Assembly: GCA_018697195.1 (NCBI GenBank) | Contig: CM031878.1 | Coordinates: 9,569,351 to 9,633,350 of the forward strand | DNA: 64,000 nt | Direction: 5' to 3' | Origin: Certhia americana | Lineage: Eukaryota; Chordata; Aves; Passeriformes; Certhiidae | Shown: positions 46,401 to 61,400 of the stretch, one piece after another | Numbering within the stretch: position 1 is the stretch's first letter | How the letters are laid out: each line of letters opens with the position of its first letter | The notes under the pieces: model-generated | What the model saw: only the letters and a program-made list of their open reading frames with translations | Database searches by the model: none | Told to the model about the DNA's origin: nothing | Made by a program: the position numbers and the translations under genes

Positions 46401-49400
46401 GTTTCAGAGTTTATGAATCATTTGCAATGAGATTTTTCTGAATTTTTTAATTTTTATTTTTATTTCTCTTATCCCAAGTAAATTCAAAACCGTAAAGCTG
46501 AATCTGCAGTAAATCATGTGAACCTCATGCACCATGCTGGAGAAGGCCCATGGGTGTATGTGAATCTCTCAATGAATATTCTTGCAAAAGTTTCTAAATT
46601 GTGATTACCATAAAATGATAGAATCACTTAGGCTGGGAAAGATCTTTAATTACCTGAAAAGTGTTGCTACCTGAAAGTCAGTCAGAGACTACCATCAGCT
46701 CTAGTTTGCAGACAATTGAAGACTTCCATTTGCATTGGAGACTTCAACTCACTCTTTTCTGCCTGTGATTTTTTACTTTAGAGTCTAAATAATGCCTTAC
46801 AACAGTCTCTGGGAGAATCTTTAGGAACTGAAGTAGCTTGGGTCTGATTGCTTCTTTAGGCACATGGATGCTTTCCATGATTAATCCTTATTGTCTGATT
46901 TTGGCTCTATTTTCACAGCAATAATTTAACATTTCATAAATATATTTTAATGTAAACTTGTCTAACATCAGAATACTTGGTAAATACTAGGAATAAGATA
47001 ACTATCTGCTTCCAGACATCCCATCAAGTGCTTCAATATATCTTACAGGTCTAACATCTAAGGGTTCTTACTCCTATTGTCTTTAAGCACAACTTGTCAG
47101 TCTTCAACCCAAGATGTCAGAATAGATTTTATTACTCAGAGGTTCGCAGTCCTCCATCAGTAAAAAGATGGAAAGGCATCCTGCAGATACAGTAACAAGC
47201 AAGCTGATTCTCATCCATTTACCACAGCAGAAGGTTTTAGCTTTTTCCCACTGTTGGTGTTACTATCATGCTGAGTAGTAGGAAATACATAGAAAACTGG
47301 ACACGAACTTCTTAAGAATTACTTGCTCAGTATGAGGTACCTGTGAGATGAAGTTCTGAGGAGACTAGGGAGCTATATTAAACTTCAAATAAAGCACAAC
47401 CTTCCAGCATTTCACAGAACTGCTGAATACATTGAAAATTCTAGGTTAAAAGGAGCTTCTGGAGATCTTCTGTTCAAAACAGGACTTTAGATTAGGTTAT
47501 CTAAGGGTCCTGACAATTATGTTGCATATTTCCAGGGAAGGACATTCTACTATTTCCATGGGTAACCTATTTCTATGTTTAATAGTTGTCATGGTAAAAC
47601 ATTGGAGAAGTCTGTGATCCCTGAGTTGGTTAAGGCTTGATAGCTAGGAATAGGTTGGTTTATTTTCTCAATAACAATTTACTATATATGTAAACTTAAC
47701 AAAGAATAAATGGCACCAGAAAGTTGGGCCAACTTCTGTGTCTTTGTTGTTCAAACTATGGATTTCTTAATCTTATGGAATCAGGTAACATTTGTTTGGA
47801 CTCCTGCAATATTTATATGATGTAAGGGGGTCAAAGAGAGGAGGGTAAAGCCCTGCCTGCAATGAAAACCTATAGGTACCTCACAGGCAGGAGCTGCAGA
47901 TCTGCCAGCCAGCTGGGCTCAGCAAAGAAGGTCTCATTGTGAGCAGAGGCAAGAGCATTAATTTGGAGAAATGCAGAGAGAGAATTGCTTCAGAGAGAAT
48001 GAATACTCATCACGTAAGGCCAAATTGGAATAAGTAAACAAGAGTAAAAAACTCAAGTCAGACTTCAATGCTCCTTTATTCCTCTGCTATTTAGCATTGA
48101 GGATAAGGTCACCAGTGAACTACTAGTCTTGGCTTTTAGACGTAATAAATCATTCTATAATGTATCAGTTTTTAATATCTACTAGTGGGTGCTTTAAGAA
48201 ACTTGATTTCTATTGAGTAATGGCCTTACACATACTGAGAACTGGGAGTTTGATGACATTTAAAACTGAGCATCAAAATGACAAGTCACTCAAAAAAAAT
48301 AGGCCTAACTGCAAGAATATTCAACTTGGCAAGCTGAAGAATAATAAGATAGCTAAATATGTCTGGTTTTCTAGCAATGTAAGTTATCCAGTTACCAAGT
48401 AATTTCTTTATTTATGAGTCTTCTTTCAACTCTGGAAGGCATTTATATTTTATCCAGGGTCAAGAGCAACACCATCAAAGTCAATTAGCTAAAATAACAA
48501 AAAATGTATTGAAGTGCTACATCCATTTGAGATCTGATGCTGTGTGTTAATCTTCAGCTTTACATATTGAGGAGCACAACCACTGTCTGAATAGGAGACC
48601 GCAGATGTTCTGTCTATTATTGTTTCATTCTCTTCAATAACATGACCCACAAGAAGAGCATTTGTATGCACAAAGATCTAAAAGAGGGGGGAAAGACCTG
48701 GCTTATTAAGTCTTCAAAGTTGTTTTTTAAAGTAATTCTAAACCCCCAATGAATTTAATACTAGGCAGCTGTTGATACATCTTAGTACTGCTATGAAAGT
48801 GAAACAAAAATGAGCTTGAAGATGCTTCCAAAATATTTGTCTATGGTTTAAATACAAACTCACATGTGATTTTAGTATACTGCCCAGGACTATACTGGAA
48901 TGTTTTGTTTGACAGCTCTTCAGAAAAAGCTTTCCACAGGGGAACAAGGGAACTGAATGCTCCATCTCCAATAGACTGCAAACTGAGCAGCTGGAGCACA
49001 TGGGGGCCCTGCGACCCATGCACCCATCAAAGGGTAAGCTGTCCTTGAAAGTCTTTGTTCCAAAGTCACAACCAAAGGGATATCTGTCTGCCTGCTGGTT
49101 ATGGCTAAGTGTCATATTGCAGCTCTTAATACTGTATGTTCATGATTTGAATGAAACCCATAATAATATCAGATTTAAAGCCATAGTCTAAGAGAATACT
49201 ACATCCAGCAGTGCAATACTGCTCAAGTGTTCTCACTCAGAGTTTTCTTCATTGAAAGTATCTATTTTGGCCATGTGTGTATTTGTGTATTTCTGTTTAA
49301 AACATTATTTTTCAATAAATTTTTCCCTTTTTAAATAATAATAATTAAAAAATATAATTTTAAAAAAGTTTCTTTTCCAAAGTAAATTTTTATTTTCTTA

Positions 49401-52400
49401 GGAGATTTCTTTTAAGGCTTTAAAAAATCAAAGACTTGAAAACATAAAAAATATAAGTGACTCCTTTCCACACTGGAGAGAAATAAACAAACTAGTGAAG
49501 TAAAGTAAGCAGTAAAAATTTAGCGTCTTTACACACTAGCCAAGTGTTATTTATCATAATTGTTAATTTCATGTTATTTTATTCATGAATTTTGCCTGTG
49601 GATTTTCAATAAAAAATTTCACCAAAGAAGTTTTGTTTCGAAAAGCTCTAAAATCAGCTGGAAACCCTGAAGTTCCTGTAGAGTTATCTTTTCTCTCTTT
49701 TGTTTCAGAGCAATATTAATAGAGTTATTTTTCTTTCAAGTTTCGCTCCAGACGTATCGAAAGATTCGGGCAGTTTGGTGGAAAAGCATGCCTGGAGGCC
49801 CTAGGAGACACACAGACCTGTAAGACCAGCAAAGTCTGTCCTGAAGATCCAGAACCAGACTGTGGTACTGACTTTCAGTGCAGTTCGGGTAGGTTTTGGT
49901 TTTGAGCCATAGCAAATAAATCAATAACCCAGAAACAGCATTTTAGCTCTGTGAGTAAGTTACATCAGCCTCCTGCTAACATTTAACAACAGTCCTCAAA
50001 ACCACTTGAGAAGGAGTACATTCCTCTCATCTTCCACTTTAATTTGCACCTAGTTTAAATTCTTCTGTAACTTCCACTCCATTGTTCAAAGCTGACCGTA
50101 CTGACCATATCCTTTCTTCTAGCTTAACTGCCCCACTTGCCAGTGAATCACTGGGTTTTATCAAAAATCACCAGGAAAAAAGTAGGACAGAAGGAATTTT
50201 AACAGAATGGAGATGGAAATTTACTGATCTATCTAGTATGATGCTAGTTGGAGTTCAGCATGGATCTAGATCCAAAATAAGATATAAATTTGTGAAGTGG
50301 TACAAGGCATATGAACACAGTGCTAAAGATTCATCAGAAATCAAAATAAACTAGGAAAAGTTAATGGCAGTAAAATTAGTCAAAACAAAGACAGAAAGAT
50401 GGTAAATGAATTTGAAGTTCCAAGCCATTTTTTGCATTGCTTTTAACTCAAATACTGAAAAGTTCGAATAGAGCTATTTAAAATTAGAAAGTAGACCTTT
50501 AACTACTAGCTCACAGGGATTGTGTGCCATTTATGGGTGAGGCTGATGATATCAAAGTGTAGGTTTATTATGCTATGGCTTGAAATACTGTAGAAAAGAA
50601 ATAAATGTGTCCTCGTAAAACTTGTGATAAGTAAACTTTGGAAAGTTACTACTTCCTTGTTGCTTTAGAACACATGTCGCCATAGTTTTGGACACTACAT
50701 GTCCATATTATTCTAATAATATAGCCCAAATAGCAACAATTTAAATGATTTAGAAATAATTTTTTGTTTGTATTGAATTGATATTTCCCTGTATTATCTT
50801 AATACAAATAAAAAAATTCCAACCAATCTAACCATCCTATAGAACAGTCTAGGATGCAACAATTTTCCTCAGATGACAGCAGTTCTCCTGCCACTTACTT
50901 TTCTCAGTCATCCTTCCAACTTATATGTAGCAGTAGTAGGCAGGGGTTTTTTTCATTTGAAAGTGGAAGGATTTTAAACTCTCATGACAACATTAGAAAT
51001 ATACATAGATGAAGATCTTAATAAAGGGTAGCTGAGGATGACATTTAAAGTTTTTCTTGATAAAAATGCATTCAGGCAATGTTTTATTCCTTGATCAGGT
51101 CGATGTATAAAGCGAAGACTTGTGTGCAATGTAGATAATGACTGCGGAGACTATTCTGATGAAGATGATTGTGAATCTGACCCACGATCACCATGCCGAA
51201 ACCATGATATTGATGTGTCTGAAATTGGCAGGACTGCAGGACACGGGTATGTAGCAAAAAAGTAATATTTGGCCTAGTGAAGAGTCTGGGATTGTCTTCA
51301 ACGCCAGCTGAAAAATGAAATGCTGAGTAGCCTTTGCAAGAACACTAAACTACCATTTTATTTGGTGTATTTGTGAGGATAAAATATGCAGACATGTAAA
51401 TCAATCATAATGCTTATAATCAGAATCATACATCACATGAATAAACTTACATTTTATTTAAATGTAAAGTTTACAGGTATAAAGATTTGTTTCTAATGAT
51501 ATTTCACAGCAAATCAGTAATTGTCAATTACTTGCTAAAATGCCTGTCTAAAAGGGAGAAAATATCTCTTGACTATTTATACAATGGGATGCCTTACTGC
51601 AACAACACTTTACATGCAGCTTTCTTCCAGTATTATATTGACCATTTCCTGGATCTTTGTTGTTTAAAGAAGCCTTCATCATTAATCTAAGTTGAAAATT
51701 AATCTTTCTGTTCTCAGACCCTGATGGATTTCTTTCATCTCTAACAAAAAGAAAACATGATATATACTTTTTACCTGCAAATAAAGTTAGAAGGCAGCAA
51801 TTCAAACTGAACAGAAAATAAAAGTATACTACAGCACCACCATGTGTTAAATGAAAATTATACATCCTTTTCATTTCAGTTCTTACTGTGCAAGAGCAAA
51901 AACGCTGCGTTTTTAGCATGGGGAAATAAGCCAACCATATAGGCAATTTTAGACATTTCTATTACAATCTGTAAGTAAAATCTTGTATGAGAAAATGTTG
52001 TAGAGAGATGCAGTAATGACATGGGTGACTGATGACTTGTTTACCAATGTCTACACTCAGAAAGGTACACATACCTTGTATGAGCCAGATACAAATATTC
52101 AAAATACTGAAAAGATTAAAATGTATGAAACAGGCACAAAAGAGCAAGCAATTTACACAGAATCCTCAAAGGAGTTATTTTTGGAAGTATTTCTTGTACA
52201 TCAGTATATAGATGAATAGAGCTATACAGCTGATATGCCTGCCTCCCTGGTTTTGTAACAGTTTAGAGTTCCCCTTTTATGCTCCAGGAAATGCTGCTTT
52301 TCCACTAGGTCACACCCTGCAAGAAGTGAAAATGCTAGGAGTAGCTGTACATTCCTTCTAAAGATTTGATGGATGTTGTACGTGCTTGATAACCAGGTAC

Positions 52401-55400
52401 CTACCAGCAAACAAAGTAATATAACTTATTAAAAAAAAAAATATATATATATATACACACACACACATATATGTTGAGATGTACATTTTAAATCTATAAG
52501 GAATGCTTTCTCACAGATGTATCTGTCAAGAAAAAAATGCTCTTTCTCATAAATATATTGGTCAAGCAAAAATGTTTTTTATCTCTTTTTATGCCTAAGG
52601 TTTTCACTGTGTTTAAGGTTTAATGTCTTTATTTGTTTATTTCTCATACATGATCCTTCAAGAATTTTACAAAAGTTGTTACTATCTCCAGTACACACAA
52701 GAAAACACAAGAAATGAGGCAAGCTGCTTGGATGGAGCAAGATTCAGTTTCACAGCCATAGTCTCCATCTCTTACAGAATACAGCTTTTCCAGTCTATAG
52801 GTCATGTGTGCTGACACCCCCTCTTTTGAAGTATAACTTCTCTTGTAATTCCCTTGTAGAATCAATGTTTTAGGGATGCAACCAATGGCCAGCCCATTTG
52901 ACAATGACTTTTTCAATGGTCTGTGCGAACGGGTGCGTGATGGGAACACGCGGACATATTACCGCAAGCCGTGGAATGTGGCTGTGCTCACCTACGATGT
53001 AAGTTTAAGACCCTTGCAATATAGGGTGTGTTTAATTGAATGCATTAATCCTGGCATACTCTTGGAAGACTCAGCATGTCTCTTGAGCCAGGCACCAGCT
53101 TTTCAGGCTCAAGCTTGTGCTAAAGTCCAGAGGAAAAGAGGCTATGCTATCATTTACTTTGGCAGTTAAGTTCAGTTATGCCAGACAAATTCCCACATCT
53201 TCTTGCTGCACTCTTGCATAATAAATGAAACTATCTTTCTGTAATGTTTAAAATTTGAGCAGAATAAATGAACAGAAGCTGTACAGAAAGGATGACGATA
53301 CCCAAATTTTACTAGGTAGAAGAGCAAATAAGCTATGTTTTCAAGGACATATAAAAGCCACAGATAAAAAGGCAGACATAATATTCTGGTCCTACTTGTT
53401 TTCTCTAACCAGTGATAATTTTCTCTGTCCCACTGGGAAATAAAAAAATATGGGCTGGGCTTTTAAGTTTCAGACTATGACTTTCAGTGAGGTTTGAGCA
53501 ACAAAAATGATGATTGTTGGAAAAAAAAAGTCAGATACTTTTCAGAAATCAGAGCACAATTTTGCCTCCTAAATCACTGTAAGTAGGAACTTGATAAAAC
53601 AAATAGAATTTAAACCAGGTTCTTCTCAAAATTAATAAATCTGACCCAGAGATCTCTGGCTATGTTTGGTTTTGATGTATAACAATTTTCAGTTGATAAA
53701 ATGTGATATTCTGCTAAAGTATACTAAAAACCCAATGCAAACAGGTATTCTAAATTAGTTATTCTTTGCTGTAAGAAAAAGAGAGCAGAATCATAATTCT
53801 GATATTTCAGAAGTCAGGAGCTTTTAGCAAATCTTAACTGAATTTTAGGGAAGAGAGGCTATTATTCCTCTCATAGAGTCATAGAATCTCCTGAGCTGGA
53901 AGGGACCCACAAGGATCATTGAGTCCATCTCCTGGCTCTGCACAGGACACCACAAATGTCATACCTGAGAGCATTGTACAAATTCTTCTTTGAGCTCTGG
54001 CTGCTGGTGCTGTGACCACCACCCTGAGAAGTCTGTTCCACTGGTCACCTCTTTCTGGATGAAGAAACTTTTTTAATATCCAGCCAAGACCTCCCCTGAC
54101 ACAACTTCAGGCCATTCCTTTGAGTTCAGTCTCTGGTCACCTGGGAGAAGAGATCAGTTTCTTCCCCTCCTCTTCCCTCACAAGGAAGCTGTAGACAGTG
54201 TAGAGGGACTGTTGACACACATAAATTACTTTGACAGTGTTTCATGCTGAGATTTAATATTCACTAAATTATTGTTATTGCAGTTTTCTGTTCACTTTTG
54301 ATCCTGATGAGGTAGTTTGTGGAGGGAGCGCTATTTCCATTTGTTGTGGTTTAAAAGGAAAAAAAGCTGTAAGAAAAGGTATTGATATGCTCTGTAAAAA
54401 GTACATCTTTGAAGTGCAACATAGATTTTCTACTACTGCCTGTTGTTTTCTAATACAACTTTTTTTCTATCTTTTCTCAGACAAAAGCAGACAAAACTTT
54501 CTCATCTGTGTACTACCATGATCGTGTGAAAATGTTACGAGAGGTTTACATACAAAAACACAAACATTTTAATGCTGACTTCTCTCTGAAATACACACCT
54601 ACTGATGGAAGTAAAAATGCTTCAGAAGGAAATTTCAAATATGACTACAGAAAAAATTACACATTTGGTTCCATCCTGCAAAGCTATACAGAAAGGGTGA
54701 GATTAATTCTTCTAAAGGCTTTAATGTAATTATTTTACAAATGGTACAGTTTATGCAGTGTTAGAATTAGACAATAATAATCTAAGTAATCTAGTCAGCT
54801 GCTGTTTTTTTTAAATTTATTTTTAAAACAATGAAATACTGTTAACAATAGGGTTAAGATTTCAGACACAGCCAAATCAGGCAACTCAAAGTATATTCTT
54901 TTTCACACTGTTTATCTTTGACAAGCAAGCATTCTCATCTTCATCAGGGCCTTGGTGTTAGAAAGGATTAAAGAATTACTGTTCCTGATTAAAGAGCAGC
55001 TCTGATCTAGAGCAATGTGGACAAATTAGATCAAGTCTTGTGATGATAAATTGCCACTGAGTAGGCCTACACTGCATATACACAAAATAAATTTTAGGAA
55101 TAATGACTGAAAGGTCAGATCTCAGACATTTGGATACATGTCTACTAATAAACTAGCCAGAGCTATAAGGCACAGACTCTAGCCCTGGTACATAATAATC
55201 CACAGTTTTACTAATATGCTGCCACAGCTTTAGTCAGTGCTAGTTCTCATAAGCAATGCCCATCCTGCAGCATGTTTGAAAGGAATGTTCAAGCAGATAG
55301 TCTAGAGAAAAGCAAGCCCATTTTGAGATTGTGCATAAGCCATATATCTACCTGCCTTTTGAAACATTGAAAATATCCTACCCCATTTTATTTGATAATA

Positions 55401-58400
55401 AAGCAGTAGCCTTAGCATCTAGTGAGGTCAAAATGACATAGACCACAAAAAGCAATGCTAGACATGTTGTGTTTGAACCCCAGGCAGCAGATAAGCCCCA
55501 GGCAGCTGCTCCTTCACTCCCCCACCAGCAGGCTCAAGGAGAGAGTAGGACGAGTAAAAACAAGTGAACTCATGGGTTGAGATAAAGACAATTTAACCAG
55601 AACGCAAAATCCATGCACACAAGCAAAGCAAAACAGGAATTCTGTCATTGCTTCCCACGGGCAGGCAAGTGTTCAGGCATCTCCAGAAAAGCAGCGCTCT
55701 ATCACATGTAACATGCTTTGGGAAAACAAATGCCATCACTCCAAATATCCCCCCTTTTCTCCTTCTTCAACCCACTTTATATACAGAGCCCACTGTCATA
55801 TGGTATGGAAAATCCTTTGGATCAATTTAAGTCACCTGTCCCAGCTGTGTCTCCCCCAACCTCCCAAGCACCCCGAACTTTCTTGCCAGCACAGCAGCAC
55901 AAAAACTAGAAAAGGTCTTGGCTGTGTATAAAAAATGTTCAGCAATAACAAAAACATCTCTGTATTATCAACCCTGTGTTCAGCACAAGACCCAAATACA
56001 GCCCCATGCTAGCCACTGTGAAGAAAAATAACTTTTTTTCCCTCAGCCAAAATTAGCAGAACACAATATTATGGCCTAATCCAGCAGCTTTGTGCTAATG
56101 GCATTAACTGGTCAGGTTATGTACTCTTTTCCACACTTTATGCCAAGGTCTGTGATTACAATATAACATCATATATAAGATGTCATATTAACTCCACAGA
56201 GCTGAAGTGTGCCTTGTGCGAGCAATACTAGACTTGCTTCAGCTAACTAAGGTTTTCAGGTTTGTCAGTCTGCTTGACTAGGACCCATTTAGAGTTCTGG
56301 AGGTCAAACAGATACAAGGAAAAGCTAAGACAAGTTTTATCACTGATTAATTAAAATAATGCTGAAGACAAAGATGGCACTATAAAGATAAGCTGAACAC
56401 AGCATTGCCTTTGTACTGGTATGAGTTTTCTTGGGATGGAAATAAACCATTTAAACCTCAAACCATGTCTTCACAGACAGAAAAAGATCAAACTCTATAG
56501 CTCAGGGGGTCTTAATGTCTGCTTATAGTCTAGTGGCTTGTGATAGGAGTTTTGGACTCAAATTCTTGCTGAGATCAGTTCAGAGAATGAGTCACTATTT
56601 GTCACAAGCAGAGTTCTATCACTGCAAACTCAGGGGCTGCAGGGCAGTGGAGTGACAGTTCCTGTATTAGACCCCCTCCAGGGGGGGGTTTCCCCACCTG
56701 AAAGTTAAAGTCAGAATCCTGGAGGCACCTGGAAGCACCTGGTTATAGAGAGAAATAATCTGTGTATGCTGGTTGGCAGGAATATTGCACCTACAAAAAG
56801 TTCCTCTCAGTGATTTAGGTGCCTGAAGATTTCTGCCAGTCTTAAACAGCATCTGAGTTACCAGTTTAAGATCCTTTAAATGGTGCTGAGTAACATGATT
56901 GTCAGGTGCTAGGTCTGTTTTACATACCTCCTATTGTACACAACTATTAAGGGAATCACATAAATACTGCAAATAATAATAGGGTTTGGAAGGCATGTGT
57001 TCCCTTAGAGTCTTATGTGCAACTATTTTACAATATTTTATTTCACAAGTTACAGGCAGTGGCTAGGTCCCAATTTAGAGTATGCTATAAAATCACCTGG
57101 AGTGTAATTTACAAAAATATCAGTTGCTATACCTAGACTTACAATGTATGGCTCAAATACATAATATGGTGTTTTTTCCTCAGTAATTTTTCTATTATGA
57201 TGTTGGTTTGGGATTTTTGTTGTTAATTGCAACTGTGCCCTTCTTTCTAACATTCAGGAGAGTTTTGTTTTTAATTGGAGCTGTGCCACTCCTTCTGGCA
57301 GTCTGAGAATAACAGGGAAGTGACCCAAAAAGACAGAGAACTTAGTCTGCTCTGACTGTAAACAAAGAGGAAACTCCATCTGACCCAAGTGGCAGCTTCT
57401 GCTATTTAGTAAGCCATGTAGAACTACTTTTCAAATTTACAAAAGTCAGAAAGCCACTTTTCAGTAGGCATTGTGCTTCAAGAGACGCTGTCAATTAGAT
57501 CACAAAGACCTAGCTGAAATGAGTAAGGACAGAGTTCTACAAAATTGGAAGAACTGAAGTAACTCCCTTGCTGCTTCCTCAGTTTAGATCATAGAGGTTC
57601 TTAACTTTTATAAAACAAGTTTGTCTCATTTCTATAACACTAGATTGAAAGCACCACAGCTTCTTTACAAGTAAAATAGAATAGATTTTCATGCTGTGCT
57701 GCATACCAGAATGGCAACCTCTTCTCTTTTCTTCTTCCTGAATTCAGAATCAAACCTTTCTGCATGTAAAAGGACAGATTCAGCTGGGAAGGTTCCAAAT
57801 TCGGAGTCGTGATGTCCGTCTCACAGATAGTTTCCTTGATGATTTAAAATTTCTGCCTGTTGAATATGACAAGGGGGAGTATTTCAAATTCCTAGAAGAT
57901 TATGGAACTCACTATGCGGTCTCTGGAACTGTAGGAGGAAAATATGAACTTGTTTACGTGCTGGATAATTATGCTATGTCTCGACTAGGTATGTTTTCTG
58001 TTGGCCTTGCTATGACCAAGACTTTCAAAGAGATATGTGATGGTAGATCTGTGTAAGAGGAAAAACACTGAGAACTGCACAGTTCAGTGTATGCTGCTTG
58101 TGGCACACCAGTGACATTATAGAACTACATGAGTTAACAGAGAAAAGAGTCAACCTTTATAACTTACAAAACTATTTGAAATCTCTAAGTCTGTGACTGA
58201 GAGGAGCCAAAAAACCTTAAACAAACCTTGTGAATACAAAAATTGCATGATTCACAAGAGATCTCCAAAGACAAGAAAACCCACCTAAATCCTATTTGTT
58301 AGTTGTTACCTTTTAGTGGTACAATCACTCTAAGAGTATGATGATGACAAAAAACAAATAATAAATTGAAGTGCTTTCTAGCAACCACATGAGTGTGTTG

Positions 58401-61400
58401 AAATTGATTTCATAGCTTACAACATTTATACTGGAATATTCCATGCCCTGCTTAAAATAAGAAAGTGGAAATTTAATTTTCCCTCATGTGAAGTTCAAAT
58501 ATATGCAGATTTGTGCTGGATTAAAGTGATCACACTGGAATAAAGTGAGAAAAGGCAATTCTTACATTGATTTTGGAGATCAGAATATAAGCACCTGCTG
58601 CTTGCAGCACCAATAGCGATATTATTATCAAATATTCAAGCTATGAGAAGGGACATATCACTTTCATTTCCCACTATTTAGTCTGTCCAGCACCTTGAGA
58701 TTGTAGCTCTGTACTTTTTAAGTCCCAGTTTTAAGCAAAATTCTTTCTGAACACAACACTGAAGTTGCAGATGATATGTTTGGGTTCAGTAAGGAGAAAG
58801 CTGGTGTTAGAAACAGTGGTGTGTAGAGAAGGATTAGAATTAATGGAAAAAAGCATACTTTCAAGGGATCAGTGGCCTTGATTAACTTTATGGGGGAAAA
58901 GAAGTGGAGAAATATAATTGAGGTTAAGAAAGAGTCTGAGAGAATTCAGTAATTTAGTATATAAAAAGAGTAAATATTAAGCAACTGCATAAGACAAAAT
59001 TTCAATATAATAAAAGGAAAAAAATAGTTCCTAAAGGAAGATCTGTTTTCAACTAGATAAAGGAAAACAGAAATCTATTTTTGGTATTTTCCTAGTCATC
59101 ACAGATCATACCTGCATCTGTTCAGGCACTTCAATTACAGTCATTCTTATATTCATTACATACACAAGGGAAAAAGTAAAGATAAAGGGGAAGAAGTAAG
59201 CCACAAACATTTACAATAGCCCTGAAATGCATTCTGTAAGAATAATAATGTCTCATTATTTACACTTATTCAATCTATCTAATTACCTATTTCTACTTCC
59301 AGGAATCACTGTAGAAGATGTGAAAAAATGCCTTGGCTATCACTTAGATGGCAATATTGCATTTAAAAACATACAAGCCAATTTTAATGTTGATGGTGGT
59401 AAATGTGAAAATATTCACAGGAAGGACAAATGTAAGTATATCCTTGATTTATGTTCTTCTGCTTAGAGAAAGATAACACCAGTCGCTTACCCTGAATAAT
59501 CAAGATAGTTACTGCTGTAAGGGAAAAGACAAATCCAGTAGACCAGAAGAGGTGAGATTCACATTCTTCCATGCTTGCAAGAGCATGCACATGAGAATGC
59601 ACACACATGAACACACCAGCATGATGCATCCTTACATACATACATACATACATGCATACATACATACATACATACATATGTACATCACTGGCCACAAATA
59701 AATGCAGACAAAATACAGACAGCACTCAGGCAAACACTGATGGCACAAATGGCTTCCTTCTTTCCTCCTCTCCATCTCACCAGGGAGAAAGTCTTTTAGT
59801 CCGCAATATCACAGAATCACAGGATGGTTGAGGGTTGGGAGGGTTCTCTGGAGGCCACCTGGTCCAAAGCAACACCAGCCTCAGGTATTTCAGCCCACCC
59901 ACAATATTTATGTATAATCAGTACAGATAACTCCAGCAGCTGAACTTAAATATCCAGTTGAACCAGCAACTGCATTGTTAGCAATGTGACAGTGTGTATT
60001 AGTGACAGAGATATATAGCCCCAGGCCCACAGCTTCACTCCCATTGCTGGTGCAGACTCTTTGATGCACACCAAGATGCACACGCTGTGGATGTCTCCAG
60101 GGACTGGCATTAAGTGCTTTTCAAACCAGCAATTGGCCCTTAGATCCTCTTACCTCCAGATGCCTTAGACAGAAATGCACTCATATGCAAATAAATCTCA
60201 GTCAAACCCAGAACCTTGAGATCTCTTGAGTATTTGGCCTAGAAACACAGTATCCATCTCCTCCACTTGTCTCACTCTGGAGACATAAAATCATAGAGTG
60301 GTTTGGGTTGGAAGGGACCTTAGAGATCATCTAGTTCCGACACATCATTTTGGAAAGGGACTCAACACACTAGATCCATCTGTCCAGAGCCCCATCCAAC
60401 CTGGCCTTGAACAGTTATAGGGACAAGTTGCAGTTTCTTTGGGTAATCTGTTCCATTACTTCACTCCTCTCTGAGTAAAGAAATTCCTTCTATCATCTCA
60501 TCTACATTTCGCCTCTTTCAGTTTTAAACCACTCCTTGTTCTGTCACTATCTAACCAAGTAAAAATATTGCCCTTCTTTCTCTTTATAAACCCCCTTCAA
60601 GTACTGGAAGACTGCAATGAGGTCTCCCCCCAGAGTCTTCTCTTTTGCAGGCTGAACAACCCCATCCCCATCTCTCTCAGCCTGTCCTCCATAGGAAATG
60701 TCTTCCAGCACTCTGTCCATTTCTGTGGCCTCCACCTCTCCTCCACAGGGTCCACATCTTGCTTGTGCTGGAGGCCCCTGAGCTGAATGCAGGTGGGATC
60801 TCATGAAAGCAGAGCAGAGGGGCAGAACCCCCTCCCTGCCCTGCTGCCCACGGGGCTCTGGATGCAGCCCAGGACACGTTTGGCTCTCTGGGCTGGCAGT
60901 GTCATGGCTGGGGCATGTCCAGCCTCTCACCCCCAGCACCCCCAAGTCCTTCTGGGCAGAGCTGCTCTCCATGAGTTCTTCTCCAAGTTGTGCTCAGGCC
61001 TGCTATTGCCTGACCCAGGTGAAGCACCTTGCCCTTGGACCTGATGAACTTCATGAGGTTTTTGTGGGCTCACTTCTCAAGTTTGTCTGGGTAGCTCAGG
61101 ATGGAATCCAATCCTTATGTTGTGTAGATAGATCATTTTTTCCAGTGTCTTCTGGAAACTTTCTGAGGGTGCAGCTGACCCTATTCTCTATCATTGATGA
61201 GGTATCAGTCCCAAATAGAGCCCTGACGGACAGCACCCGTTACCAGCCTCCACCCAGACATAGAGCTATTGACCACAACCCTCTGGTTATTCCCATCCAG
61301 CCAGTTTCTTACTCACCAATAAGTCCACCCTTCAGGTCCATATGTCTCCCAATGGGAGGAAGTCATGTGGGACTGTGTCAAATGTCTTACAGAAGGCCAG

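Larger units (their letters stand above)
43462..48915 (+). other. C9: C9 intron 1
   Basis: A 5.45-kb intron containing a tail-to-tail pair of CR1 copies (44,025–45,550) and two older CR1 3' fragments (46,616 and 47,405). The rest shows no gene. Confidence 0.8.
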
